32,378 nt of DNA from CAVBBU01 sp963593765. Lineage in GTDB: Bacteria; Bacillota; Clostridia; Lachnospirales; Lachnospiraceae. The position numbers and the translations under genes were made by a program. Position 1 is the stretch's first letter; the number at the start of each line of letters is the position of its first letter. Shown in pieces: positions 15,745-23,382 of the stretch. Under the pieces are notes generated by a model. That model was given only the letters and a program-made list of their open reading frames with translations. It was not told where the DNA came from and made no database searches. The stretch is from positions 1 through 32,378 of the forward strand of contig CAVBBU010000006.1 of NCBI GenBank assembly GCA_963593765.1, in the 5' to 3' direction.

Positions 15745-18405
15745 TTATTTTATATTGTCCTCGTTTATTTTATCTTCTATATTATTATTTGCAGCATCAC
15801 TTTCCTTGCTCATGCTGCCATCTCCATCCAGTTTATTCTCCAGTTCGTTTTCGGCAGCTATCTCGTTCTTCGATTCTTCTTCATCATTAGGATGCTTCGT
15901 CTTATATATATGTAATGCCAGAGTTAGAATAATAAGTAATATTACAGAAGCTATACTAATTAATATTCCTATCTTAAGTCCCTGCGGCGTGTAGTCAAGC
16001 GTTATCTCATGGCTTCCCTCTGTTAGGTCTATAGCCATAAAGGTATCAAAATACTTTCTTGCTGCTCTCTTTTGACCGTCCACACAAATTCTCCAACCCT
16101 TATCATATGGCACTGATAAAAATAGAGCTCCGCTTTTCTTAGCATCTACCACTCCCTCTATATGAGTATCCGAAAAGCTTGTGATATCTAATGTGCTTGA
16201 TGAAAGCTTATCATATATCTTTCCGAGTGCATCATAGTCAAAGCTATAAGCCGTAGCATCTAATATAAGTGTATCATCGTCAGAAAGCAAACTAACGCTT
16301 TCACCCTGTTTTAGATATCCCAGCTCTATAAGGTATCCTCTTTTTAGATTATCAAAGCTAACATTTTTATCTTCATCGCCTATAGATGCATTTACCTTGT
16401 CTACACTGCGATTATCTATCCGTACATAATACGCACTTGATTTGCTTGCAGTAAAGCTAAACCTGCTGCCCTCTGTAGTTCCTTCCTCTCGAACAAGAAC
16501 ATCACCTGCACCTAAAAGCTCACACAGATCATTTTGAACATCTGCAGGACTGTCTAGGTCAAGCATCCAATTACTTTCTAAGTCTCCATCTACCATATAA
16601 CCAAGCGGAAGCGTATATGGATATTTATATAAGTAGGTCGAGCCAGACTGTAAAACAAGCTCTTCATTAGTATTATCACTTTCACTTGAATAAATTCCAT
16701 ATTTTACAGAGAAAAGTGAATCTATAAGCGGTGTTGCTCCTGTTATACTATATGCATTTGTCGAGCTTTCACAGCCTATCTTTTTAAAGAAATCAGATAC
16801 ATCAGCATTTGCTGTAGATGAGAACAGGGATATGGTTCTAAAATTCATCCATGCTCCATCATCCTTAGTTTTTCTGCTTACCTTATCATACCTGAAAAAT
16901 GTTCCGTCCTCGACCTCGCTAACTAGTCGTTTAACGTCAGCATTGTCCGCTATGTAATTACTTCTATCTATAGTAGTTATACTTGTTGCTGTCGTGTTGA
17001 TAGCATTTTCCACGGAAACTAATGTAAGAAAAAGAAGTAAAATTATATTTGCATTGCACCTGTTAGAAAGCTTAAGATATATAATTCCCGCATATAGGGC
17101 AAGCAACACAAGTGCTCCGTAATAAACAGCAAAGTGAAAGGCATCATCTGTTATAAATTCCTGACAGCAAAGTACAAAGCCTGAGCTTATAAGATATGCC
17201 ATACCAAGCTGCTTTATGCTATTTCCATCAAGATTATCATATACTCTAAAGCACATATATAAAATTAGTAGCACATAGATAAATGACTGCCTGCAAGGAA
17301 GCGAATTTGGATAATGCAGCCCATGCCAAATATAATTAAATACATTAATAGAAAAGCTTGCATAGAAAAATAATAGCACAGTCATATATACTATCTTTTC
17401 CTTTAATGCAATTTTTTTATTAACCAGATATAAAAGAATCAGTATAAATACAGCTGTTCCGCAATATATATTAGGCCAATGATCAAGGCCTATCTCAACA
17501 TCTACTCCAGCCATATGCCGAGAAAGCATAGCTATAATAGAAAAATATGAGCTCCAATTTTTAGGAAATGATATATCACTTGATGCCGTACTTGAGAGTG
17601 CATAGATTTCCGGAAGAAGGACTGCCGCCGCTATGCCGCCAGCAAGCAGCGAATACAGGGCAAAGCTACCTAGTGATTTTAAAAGACATGTTATCCTTGT
17701 TTTCCCACGCATAATAAGCTGCATAACAAAATATATAACCATAAAGATACATATCATTATAGATATATAATAATTTGATGCTATGCTAATTCCGAGTGCC
17801 ACTGCATATAAAAGTCCCTTGCCATCACGCACCAGCCTTTCAAGTCCAAGACATATAATAGGAAGAAGTATAATGCAGTCAAGCCACATTATATTCCAGC
17901 TATATGCAGCCATGTATCCAGAAAGTGCATAGCATATGGCAAAAAATGATATTCCTATCTCAGAATTTACGGAATGTTTTTTTAGAAAATATGCAAATGA
18001 GAGCCCAGCAAGTCCTATCTTTAGAACTATCATATATGTCATAAATTCTATGATATATGCCTTTGGGCAAAGAAGAATAAGCCAGTTAAGAGGGCTTGCA
18101 AGATAGTATGCATATATAGCCGAGAAATTTACTCCCATGCCTATATCCCAGCTATAAAAAAGACTTTCTCCCTCTGATAGCTTATGCTTAAATTCAGAAA
18201 AAAATGGTGCATACTGATGGTACATATCTGTACGAAGAAATGAATTATCCCCAAATGGAAATATTCCTCTTTGTGCAAATATAACTATCATTATAATTAT
18301 AGGTATAAGAAATGACACTATCAGTGAATCATTGCTCCCAAAAAAGAGGCTCTCACTGCCTGACTTATTTATATCATTTTCTTCTATACATTCCTCATTT
18401 TCCAT
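15745..18405 (-). CDS. YfhO-family multipass membrane protein
   Basis: An 886-residue membrane protein of the YfhO type (GT-C-like fold, linked in Firmicutes to glycosylation of cell-wall polymers such as lipoteichoic acid). After a short acidic N-terminus there are about a dozen hydrophobic segments up to roughly residue 480. The loop RGIFPFGDNSFLRTDMYHQYAPFF with the DMYHQY motif after the first segment is typical. A large extracytoplasmic domain follows (about 490-820), then one last membrane segment and an acidic, Asn/Glu-rich tail of about 50 residues. It follows the GtrA-family gene by eight bases, which supports a role with a lipid-linked sugar. The substrate is unknown. Confidence 0.88.
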   Translation of the reverse strand: MENEECIEENDINKSGSESLFFGSNDSLIVSFLIPIIIMIVIFAQRGIFPFGDNSFLRTDMYHQYAPFFSEFKHKLSEGESLFYSWDIGMGVNFSAIYAYYLASPLNWLILLCPKAYIIEFMTYMIVLKIGLAGLSFAYFLKKHSVNSEIGISFFAICYALSGYMAAYSWNIMWLDCIILLPIICLGLERLVRDGKGLLYAVALGISIASNYYISIMICIFMVIYFVMQLIMRGKTRITCLLKSLGSFALYSLLAGGIAAAVLLPEIYALSSTASSDISFPKNWSSYFSIIAMLSRHMAGVDVEIGLDHWPNIYCGTAVFILILLYLVNKKIALKEKIVYMTVLLFFYASFSINVFNYIWHGLHYPNSLPCRQSFIYVLLILYMCFRVYDNLDGNSIKQLGMAYLISSGFVLCCQEFITDDAFHFAVYYGALVLLALYAGIIYLKLSNRCNANIILLLFLTLVSVENAINTTATSITTIDRSNYIADNADVKRLVSEVEDGTFFRYDKVSRKTKDDGAWMNFRTISLFSSTANADVSDFFKKIGCESSTNAYSITGATPLIDSLFSVKYGIYSSESDNTNEELVLQSGSTYLYKYPYTLPLGYMVDGDLESNWMLDLDSPADVQNDLCELLGAGDVLVREEGTTEGSRFSFTASKSSAYYVRIDNRSVDKVNASIGDEDKNVSFDNLKRGYLIELGYLKQGESVSLLSDDDTLILDATAYSFDYDALGKIYDKLSSSTLDITSFSDTHIEGVVDAKKSGALFLSVPYDKGWRICVDGQKRAARKYFDTFMAIDLTEGSHEITLDYTPQGLKIGILISIASVILLIILTLALHIYKTKHPNDEEESKNEIAAENELENKLDGDGSMSKESDAANNNIEDKINEDNIK

Positions 18406-18413
18406 ATGCTTAC

Positions 18414-18824
18414 CTATTTTTTAAATATAAAAAATTTACTAAATATATAATTTACAACGATTACAACAACAGATACTCCAGCCTTAACTAAAAGCTCATT
18501 AAATCCGAGTATGCTTACGCCAAGCCACATGCCAACCATAGTTATTACATAGGTGCTTATCCTAGCAAGTGTAAATACAAAAAGCTCCTTAAGTACAACT
18601 CCCGGTGACATATCCGTGCTTTCAAAAACAACTATCTTATTAGTTATGAAAGCAAAAAGAACCGCCACTACCCATGACACGGTAGTTGCTGTAAGATAAT
18701 TTACATTACATATATTTGCAAGAAATATATATACAACCCAGTCTACAACTGTTGTAAGTATTCCAAATATAATATATAGTATTCCTTCTTTGCTTATACT
18801 ATGCTCACTAGCTTTATTATCCAT
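18414..18824 (-). CDS. GtrA-family membrane protein
   Basis: A 136-residue protein with four hydrophobic segments and the GtrA pattern: YIIFGILTTVVDWVVYIFL at the first helix, the central VSWVVAVLFAFITNKIVVF, and a C-terminal VNYIFSKFFIFKK. GtrA-like proteins are thought to move undecaprenyl-linked sugars or to help surface glycosylation. The ATG at 18822-18824 is chosen because GAGGGG stands five bases upstream; the longer frame to 18851 has no ribosome site. It forms a tight pair with yfhO. Confidence 0.88.
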   Translation of the reverse strand: MDNKASEHSISKEGILYIIFGILTTVVDWVVYIFLANICNVNYLTATTVSWVVAVLFAFITNKIVVFESTDMSPGVVLKELFVFTLARISTYVITMVGMWLGVSILGFNELLVKAGVSVVVIVVNYIFSKFFIFKK

Positions 18825-18887
18825 AAAATCCCCCTCACAAAATATCTTCATTATTTTATATGAGAATGTATAAAATGTAAAGAAACA

Positions 18888-18912
18888 GGAGCCTTGATAG
18901 TATCAAAGCTCC
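18888..18912 (-). terminator. Terminator after the oad genes
   Basis: The arms GGAGC...TGA and TCA...GCTCC pair over about ten bases with one G-U and a five-base loop. In minus reading a T-rich tail (TGTTTCTTTACATTTT) follows. It stands 22 bases after the small OadG-like gene. Confidence 0.7.
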
Positions 18913-18934
18913 CAAAGATTTTACAGGATAAATT

Positions 18935-19054
18935 TTATCTAAATATTTTATTTAAGGCATACACAGCTAATACCAGCACTCCTATTACTATAAATATTCC
19001 TGCCATTCCTGCAAGCATCATAGGAAGTGTAGTGCCAAGTGTTTCTATATTCAT
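18935..19054 (-). CDS. Small single-pass OadG-like peptide (decarboxylase gamma-subunit type)
   Basis: A 39-residue frame starting at the ATG 19052-19054, with GGAGG nine bases upstream and ending TAA at 18935-18937. The peptide starts MNIETLGTTLPMMLAGMAG, then has one hydrophobic helix (about residues 18-34) and ends in NKIFR. Position directly after oadB (15 bases), a strong ribosome site and a single membrane helix fit the small gamma subunit (OadG/MmdD/GcdD class) that anchors Na+-pumping decarboxylases. It is shorter than usual gamma subunits of about 80 residues and lacks their His-rich or Pro/Ala-rich cytoplasmic tail, so the function is inferred from context. Confidence 0.75.
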   Translation of the reverse strand: MNIETLGTTLPMMLAGMAGIFIVIGVLVLAVYALNKIFR

Positions 19055-19069
19055 ATTATCGTTCCTCCT

Positions 19070-20203
19070 TTAAACTCCCATAAGTGTAAGTATAAGTCCA
19101 CCTGCTATAACAGATGCTATCTGTCCGGATACATTGACACTTATAGAATACATAAGTAAAAAGTTTTGATTGTCTTCCTTAAGCCCCATCTGATTAACAA
19201 CTCTTCCACTCATTGGAAATGCAGATATTCCGGCAGCTCCTATCATAGGATTAATTTTCTTGTCCTTTGGTAAGAACAGGTTGATAATTTTTGCAAATAC
19301 CACTCCGCCTACTGTATCAAATACAAATGCAACCAGTCCAAGTAAAAGTATAAGTATAGTATCCGGCTTTACAAATTGATCTGCTGTCATCTGGCAAGCA
19401 ACAGTAAGTCCAAGAACTATGGTTATAAGATTTGCAAGTACATTTTGTGCTGTATCTGATATAGAATCAAGCACGCCACATTCTCTTATAAGATTACCAA
19501 ACATCAAAAATCCTACTAATGCTACAGATGCCGGTGCGACAAGTCCTGCTAATATAGTAACTGCTATAGGAAAGACAATCTTAGTTATCTTACTTACACT
19601 TCCCTGCTTGTACGGCATACGGATAAGCCTTTCCTTTTTAGTTGTGACAAGTTTTATAACAGGTGGCTGAACTATAGGTACAAGTGCCATATAGCTGTAT
19701 GCTGCTACCATAATAGCTCCAAGATATTTTGAGCCGAGTACATTTGCCACAAATATAGATGTAGGTCCGTCTGCCGCTCCTATAATAGCTATAGATGCTG
19801 CATCATTAAGATCAAAAAACAGTCCTGCTATAACTAGAGTTAGGAAAATTCCAAACTGTGCCGCTGCGCCAAAGAGCATAAGCCAAGGCTTTTCTAGCAG
19901 TGGCCCAAAATCTATCATAGCTCCTATTCCTATAAACAGCAGCAGCGGAAAAAGCTCATTGCTCATACCTGCCTCAAAAAGCTCTGTGATAGGCCCAACT
20001 ACTGTTCCCTGCGTTATAGCACCTGATAGTGGCAGGTTTACAAGTATAGCACCAAAGCCCATAGGAAGAAGAAGGCTAGGCTCCATCCTTTTTGCTATGG
20101 CAAGATATATAAGAAGTGCTCCTATAAGCCACATGACTACCATCTGCCAGGTCGTATTGCCTAGGTTAGAAAAAAGTGTTGCAAATGTTTCTATAAAATT
20201 CAT
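19070..20203 (-). CDS. oadB: Sodium ion-translocating decarboxylase beta subunit
   Basis: A 377-residue membrane protein of the OadB/MmdB/GcdB family, which couples decarboxylation of a carboxybiotin carrier to Na+ export. Family motifs are visible: GAADGPTSIFVANVLGSKYLGAI (with the key Asp in the middle of the protein) and the C-terminal INPMIGAAGISAFPMSGR. About nine or more hydrophobic segments span the protein. Alpha (carboxyltransferase) and biotin-carrier subunits are not in the window, so it cannot be said whether the substrate is oxaloacetate, methylmalonyl-CoA or glutaconyl-CoA. Its leader carries a consensus promoter, a riboswitch-like aptamer and a terminator (20260-20419). Confidence 0.94.
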   Translation of the reverse strand: MNFIETFATLFSNLGNTTWQMVVMWLIGALLIYLAIAKRMEPSLLLPMGFGAILVNLPLSGAITQGTVVGPITELFEAGMSNELFPLLLFIGIGAMIDFGPLLEKPWLMLFGAAAQFGIFLTLVIAGLFFDLNDAASIAIIGAADGPTSIFVANVLGSKYLGAIMVAAYSYMALVPIVQPPVIKLVTTKKERLIRMPYKQGSVSKITKIVFPIAVTILAGLVAPASVALVGFLMFGNLIRECGVLDSISDTAQNVLANLITIVLGLTVACQMTADQFVKPDTILILLLGLVAFVFDTVGGVVFAKIINLFLPKDKKINPMIGAAGISAFPMSGRVVNQMGLKEDNQNFLLMYSISVNVSGQIASVIAGGLILTLMGV

Positions 20204-20259
20204 ACATCTCCTCCTTGTTGATTTTGGGGAAAGCCTCTGTCAATACTTTCCTATGAAGT

Positions 20260-20298
20260 AAAAAAAGACCTTCACCACTTAAGTAGTGGTAAAAGTCT
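20260..20298 (-). terminator. Intrinsic terminator in the oadB leader (riboswitch expression platform)
   Basis: A 14-bp stem (20266-20279 with 20285-20298, two G-U pairs) is followed in minus reading by seven T (20260-20266). Its 5' arm contains the CTTTT (20291-20295) that would otherwise close helix P1 of the aptamer upstream. Ligand-stabilised P1 would thus break the terminator base and allow read-through. Confidence 0.85.
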
Positions 20299-20381
20299 CA
20301 GTGTTTATGTATAAGTCCGGGCATACGCCGTGATGACGAGCTCATACAACATATATAATATACGTCCGCTTACTCCCTTTT
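20291..20381 (-). ncRNA. yybP-ykoY-like (Mn2+) riboswitch aptamer upstream of oadB
   Basis: In minus reading the RNA starts AAAAGGGAGTAAGC and ends CTGAGACTTTT, so P1 forms from AAAAG and CTTTT. These ends match the yybP-ykoY pattern GGGGAGUAGC ... GAGACCUU. A first hairpin (ACGTATA/TATATGT) follows. A second helix, GTATGAG with CTTATAC, encloses a loop CTCGTCATCACGG, a GGC/GCC hairpin and CCGGA, matching the second metal-binding loop of that class (GUCGUCA ... CCGG). The overlap of P1 with the terminator predicts an ON switch, as is known for Mn2+ sensors of this class. The ligand is inferred by homology. The linked gene, a Na+ pump subunit, is not a usual target. Confidence 0.82.
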
Positions 20382-20390
20382 ATCTCGTGT

Positions 20391-20419
20391 AGTATAAAGA
20401 AAATTTAATTTGATGTCAA
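20391..20419 (-). promoter_or_regulatory. Consensus promoter of the oadB leader
   Basis: In minus reading TTGACA (20414-20419), a 17-base spacer and TATACT (20391-20396). It would start RNA close to 20385, a few bases before the aptamer. It accounts for the 305-base gap 20204-20508 together with the aptamer and terminator; 20420-20508 holds nothing recognisable. Confidence 0.85.
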
Positions 20420-20508
20420 TTATTTTTTTTGCAAAATTTTATGGTAGCCAATCCATGCTTTTCTGATACAATTTCATATACCCTTTAAGCAACCTCTCTT
20501 TTCCCATC

Positions 20509-20799
20509 CTAAAATTGATTTACGTATTTTTTAAATTCTTCAAAATCCTCAAGACTCATAACTGTATCCGAATAGTAATAATCCTTATCTCTAATCACAC
20601 ACCATATTTTCTTAAGCTTTATTTTTAACGCTGTCCAAGGTCCAAACTCCGTATCATAGTTTGATTTCATGAAACACATAAAGGCATACTGCCCATATTC
20701 CTTGTATTCATCATCAATCAATATATGATAAGAACTCATGCAGCCGCATTTACAGGTAACAATTATTTCTTTTTTATCTTTACTTAGTAGAACAGACAT
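20509..20799 (-). CDS. Hypothetical small protein with CxCxC motif
   Basis: A 96-residue protein that I cannot assign to a named family. Near the N-terminus it has Cys16, Cys18 and Cys20 (VTCKCGC), then acidic and aromatic residues and a C-terminal part LKKIWCVIRDKDYYYSD followed by LEDFEEFKKYVNQF. This layout (cysteine-rich start, IWxxIR then a DFEEFK helix) is reminiscent of small proteins found in Firmicute prophages and accessory islands. A metal site at the cysteines is possible. AAGGA is nine bases upstream of the ATG. It is preceded by a structured RNA-like region (20834-20935). Confidence 0.7.
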   Translation of the reverse strand: MSVLLSKDKKEIIVTCKCGCMSSYHILIDDEYKEYGQYAFMCFMKSNYDTEFGPWTALKIKLKKIWCVIRDKDYYYSDTVMSLEDFEEFKKYVNQF

Positions 20800-20833
20800 C
20801 TTTTCAGTTCCTTTTCCCTAATAATTATAAAGT

Positions 20834-20935
20834 AAAAAACGGAGCACTTGAAACCGAACTTCCATGCTCCTAGACTTACGCTAGCATAAGCCGATACCCC
20901 TTCGTAGGTATTAATAAGTTTTTAGCAGGCACTTA
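20834..20935 (-). ncRNA. Candidate structured RNA with terminator, before the 96-residue gene
   Basis: In minus reading three hairpins follow each other: ATACC/GGTAT (20907-20911 with 20894-20898), an 8- to 9-bp stem within 20873-20892, and GGAGCA/TGCTCC (20865-20870 with 20841-20846), the last followed by GTTTTTTAC (T-run 20834-20839). This looks like a small RNA or a leader with an intrinsic terminator. I do not recognise the family; an insertion-sequence end RNA of the TnpB type and an attenuator are both possible. No clear promoter was found. The rest of the gap 20800-21110 holds nothing else I can support. Confidence 0.4.
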
Positions 20936-21110
20936 CTCATTAACCGCTGTCCATAGTAGACTCTTTTTTCATCCGAAACGCTGAACATAACCCAATAAGC
21001 AAAAACAAATAAACTATAACTCATCACCTTGAACTTTTACTGTAAATTTAAATTCATACCCTCATAATATACTTGTTTAAATGCCTGCACGGAAAGCCAC
21101 ATTCGCAGCC

Positions 21111-21626
21111 TTATAGCTCTACATCAAACTCGAAGGTTTGATTGAACTTATCAAGAGCAATCTGCATTGTCGCAATTATTGAATCAATAGTCTCATACTC
21201 CTTCTTAACAAGTTCCAAATCATAATTAATATACTGGTATTCTGGAGCTGTCTTACGAGCTATATGCATACCTGAATTTATTCTTGTCTTTGGCTGCTTC
21301 TTACGCATCCTATCAAGGACATTCCTCCGCTTGTTAAGCTGAGCCATTCTAACAAGAATCGCATCGATGCTCATTTTCTTATCTCCCACATCAATTTCAT
21401 TTGTTGCATTTACAATGTTGATTGCATGCTTTATGCGAACAATTTTTTCGTCAATCTCAGTAACATTTGTCGCCACAGCCTTGTAGTCATAATCAGGTAT
21501 GACTGGTTCTTCATCTAGAGCAGCTACATAAACATAACCCTCTCGTTCCTTGTTAAGCCAAAATTCTTTATCCTCTTGCAGCTTTCTTAAAACTTTATTT
21601 GCATATGCTGATGTCATCTTTGCCAT
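21111..21626 (-). CDS. DIP1984-like helical protein of unknown function
   Basis: A 171-residue protein, mostly charged and helical. Features: a central stretch with NVTEIDEKIVRIKHAINIVNA followed by MSIDAILVRMAQLNKRRNVLDRM, and a C-terminal YQYINYDLELVKKEYETIDSIIATMQIALD that looks like a coiled coil. This pattern resembles the DIP1984-type family, whose role is unknown; I am not certain of the match. The start at 21624-21626 is preferred over 21665 because CCTCC (GGAGG) at 21635-21639 stands eight bases upstream. The shared operator/promoter at 21696-21740 heads the gene, so it belongs to the island regulon. Confidence 0.75.
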   Translation of the reverse strand: MAKMTSAYANKVLRKLQEDKEFWLNKEREGYVYVAALDEEPVIPDYDYKAVATNVTEIDEKIVRIKHAINIVNATNEIDVGDKKMSIDAILVRMAQLNKRRNVLDRMRKKQPKTRINSGMHIARKTAPEYQYINYDLELVKKEYETIDSIIATMQIALDKFNQTFEFDVEL

Positions 21627-21695
21627 TTTATTTACCTCCATCAAACAATTCCTAACCGTATGCAATTACATATGGCCGCTATGCTCCATGTAGAT

Positions 21696-21740
21696 ATCTT
21701 AACATCTAGCGATATGCTTGTCATTTAACGCGTAGTTCAA
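21696..21740 (-). promoter_or_regulatory. Island operator/promoter, copy A (DIP1984-like gene)
   Basis: Inverted repeat TTTAAC-GCGTA-GTTCAA at 21724-21740 (plus reading). In minus reading its end overlaps by one base the -35 box ATGACA (21719-21724); 17 bases later is TAAGAT (21696-21701). The gene start at 21626 lies 69 bases further. Confidence 0.78.
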
Positions 21741-21744
21741 TCAG

Positions 21745-22593
21745 CTATTTGGTAAAAGGCTTTAGTATTCTATCAAAAGTTTTATAATTATGATCATCTT
21801 TAGGGCTGCAGTAAACTGCAAATTCTATTGTCTTGAAGGCTTTGATATAATCTTTTATTACATTCTTTGCTGCAAGTGCAACAATATCAGGACTATTAGC
21901 AAATGCACCACATCCAAATGCGCCAAGGATTATAACCTCATCATCCTCAAGCACAGCTACACTCAAAATTCTTCTCAGACGCTTCTCGTGAATTTTAAGA
22001 AGTTCTCTATCCCCTATCTTTGCTCGCGTGTTTCCGTCTCCGTTATTATAGCCGTTGCTAGGCTTATCTCTCAGATTTGGTGCTGCACAGGTTATTACAT
22101 CCACGTCATACCAGTCATCCTCTGGCATAAGCCTAGGTGATGCAGTATCGGTCTTAAAGACCGTAACCTTAGGAGTAAAAATAATATCATCATTATGGAT
22201 GGGATCATGTGCATTTCTATGAGGGCCATAGAAGCCATCCCACATTGGCTGCGTATTCAGATTAAAATACAAGCCAGAGCACCTACACAAGCATTCCTCC
22301 TGGGCATTTGCTCCTTTCGCAACTCCGCCACCTGGATTTGATGCAGATGCAAAATTATGCACAGCCACCCTCATGCCGCTGTAAGCAGAAGCTGCTTCAT
22401 AGGTTCGCTTTGTAGAAACTACTACCTTTGCATTCTCGGCATGCTTCTCCAATTTAACATCTGATAAGCTATCACTCTCCAAAATTAACTTCTGATTGTC
22501 TGTTGATTTTTTCACTGAAGTCTTAAGCTTTTCATTTGTTCTTATTAAATTTTCTGTATCCTTAAAAGCTGCTATATTTTCATCTCTTCCCAT
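21745..22593 (-). CDS. PARG-type macro-domain ADP-ribose hydrolase (TIGR02452 type)
   Basis: A 282-residue protein of the microbial poly(ADP-ribose) glycohydrolase-like macro-domain family. The family signature GGG-X(6-8)-QEE is present as GGG at 88-90 and QEE at 98-100, following HNFASASNPGGG; the two Glu residues are the catalytic ones in characterised bacterial PARG. Further family features are a CAAPN stretch near residue 170, and LGAFGCGAFANSPDIVA and EFAVYCSPKD in the C-terminal third. It should remove ADP-ribose from macromolecules or metabolites; no ADP-ribosyltransferase is visible in the window. AAGGAG precedes the ATG. The shared operator/promoter at 22625-22670 heads the gene. Confidence 0.9.
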   Translation of the reverse strand: MGRDENIAAFKDTENLIRTNEKLKTSVKKSTDNQKLILESDSLSDVKLEKHAENAKVVVSTKRTYEAASAYSGMRVAVHNFASASNPGGGVAKGANAQEECLCRCSGLYFNLNTQPMWDGFYGPHRNAHDPIHNDDIIFTPKVTVFKTDTASPRLMPEDDWYDVDVITCAAPNLRDKPSNGYNNGDGNTRAKIGDRELLKIHEKRLRRILSVAVLEDDEVIILGAFGCGAFANSPDIVALAAKNVIKDYIKAFKTIEFAVYCSPKDDHNYKTFDRILKPFTK

Positions 22594-22624
22594 GTCTCGT
22601 CTCCTTATCTATGCTTTTTATTCT

Positions 22625-22670
22625 ATTTTAATATCTAGTCCGTCTTGCTCGCATTTAACCTATGGTTTAA
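22625..22670 (-). promoter_or_regulatory. Island operator/promoter, copy B (PARG-type gene)
   Basis: Inverted repeat TTTAAC-CTATG-GTTTAA at 22654-22670 (plus reading). The minus -35 is ATGCGA (22649-22654); the best -10 is TAAAAT (22625-22630) with an 18-base spacer. It is weaker than the other copies in both boxes. Confidence 0.68.
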
Positions 22671-22740
22671 TTTTCCATATTTAAATGTCAATCCACCATA
22701 ATATTCCAATGTCCATATAACTGTAGTTAAAAAAATTCAT

Positions 22741-23157
22741 TCAACTGGCAATGCCTCTTTCTAAAATATCTTTATAGATTTCAATATTCCTTTTTATTCT
22801 TTGCTCATGTTGTTTTTTAGATATATCAAAATTAATAATCTCAATCTCCTCATCTAATTCATTAATATAATATCCATATATAGCAGAAGAGGGCACACGG
22901 CCCTCTTCATTAAAGCTACAAACACACTCCTCGTGTTTGCAGGTAATATCACTAAGATTTGCTCCATAAAGCTCCATCAAAGCAAACATCGTATCTGCCT
23001 GAGGATAGCTTTTCCCTTTCTCGTATTTGTAAACGGCTTGAACTGAACCAAGTCTGAGGTACTCTCTTACCTCATCTACTGAAAGTGACTTCTCTTCGCG
23101 AAGACGCCTAAGATTTTCGCCTATGATTTTAAGGTCGTATTCCGGTCTATACTTCAA
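22741..23157 (-). CDS. XRE-family transcriptional regulator
   Basis: A 138-residue protein with an N-terminal Cro/CI-type helix-turn-helix (about residues 10-68: IGENLRRLREEKSLSVDEV, then LGSVQAVYKYEKGKSYPQADTMFALMELYG). The C-terminal half carries CKHEECVC and ends in a charged helix. The start codon is TTG (23155-23157) with AAGGAG upstream. It has a long leader of about 160 bases behind the shared operator/promoter at 23324-23368. It is the only DNA-binding protein encoded in the island and so the best candidate to bind the repeated operators, including its own. The assignment is inference from location. Confidence 0.88.
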   Translation of the reverse strand: MKYRPEYDLKIIGENLRRLREEKSLSVDEVREYLRLGSVQAVYKYEKGKSYPQADTMFALMELYGANLSDITCKHEECVCSFNEEGRVPSSAIYGYYINELDEEIEIINFDISKKQHEQRIKRNIEIYKDILERGIAS

Positions 23158-23323
23158 TACTTCTCCTTCTGTACTCGTTACGCGAGCACGCGGTGCTAGA
23201 TTAATAAAGTATCTATAGCGCTAGGTTCTTTCATCCTCAAGCTATTGTGCTAGGGTATCATCTTATGTCTTTAAAATCAAGTTAAGAATGAATTTTGCTG
23301 ATTTCTTAATATCTCTTTTTGAT

Positions 23324-23368
23324 ATAATAACATGTTTCAACTATAAATTCATTCAACGCGTAGTTGAA
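23324..23368 (-). promoter_or_regulatory. Island operator/promoter, copy C (XRE gene)
   Basis: Perfect inverted repeat TTCAAC-GCGTA-GTTGAA at 23352-23368 (six of six arm bases). Minus -35 ATGAAT (23347-23352), a 17-base spacer, and -10 TATTAT (23324-23329). It is the most symmetrical copy, in front of the regulator gene. Confidence 0.78.
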
Positions 23369-23382
23369 AATCTACTCATTAC

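Noticed and set aside
20911..21024. Possible 37-residue peptide frame on the minus strand
   Set aside because: The AAGGTG stretch directly touches the start codon, so spacing is wrong, and the frame runs into the predicted RNA hairpins.
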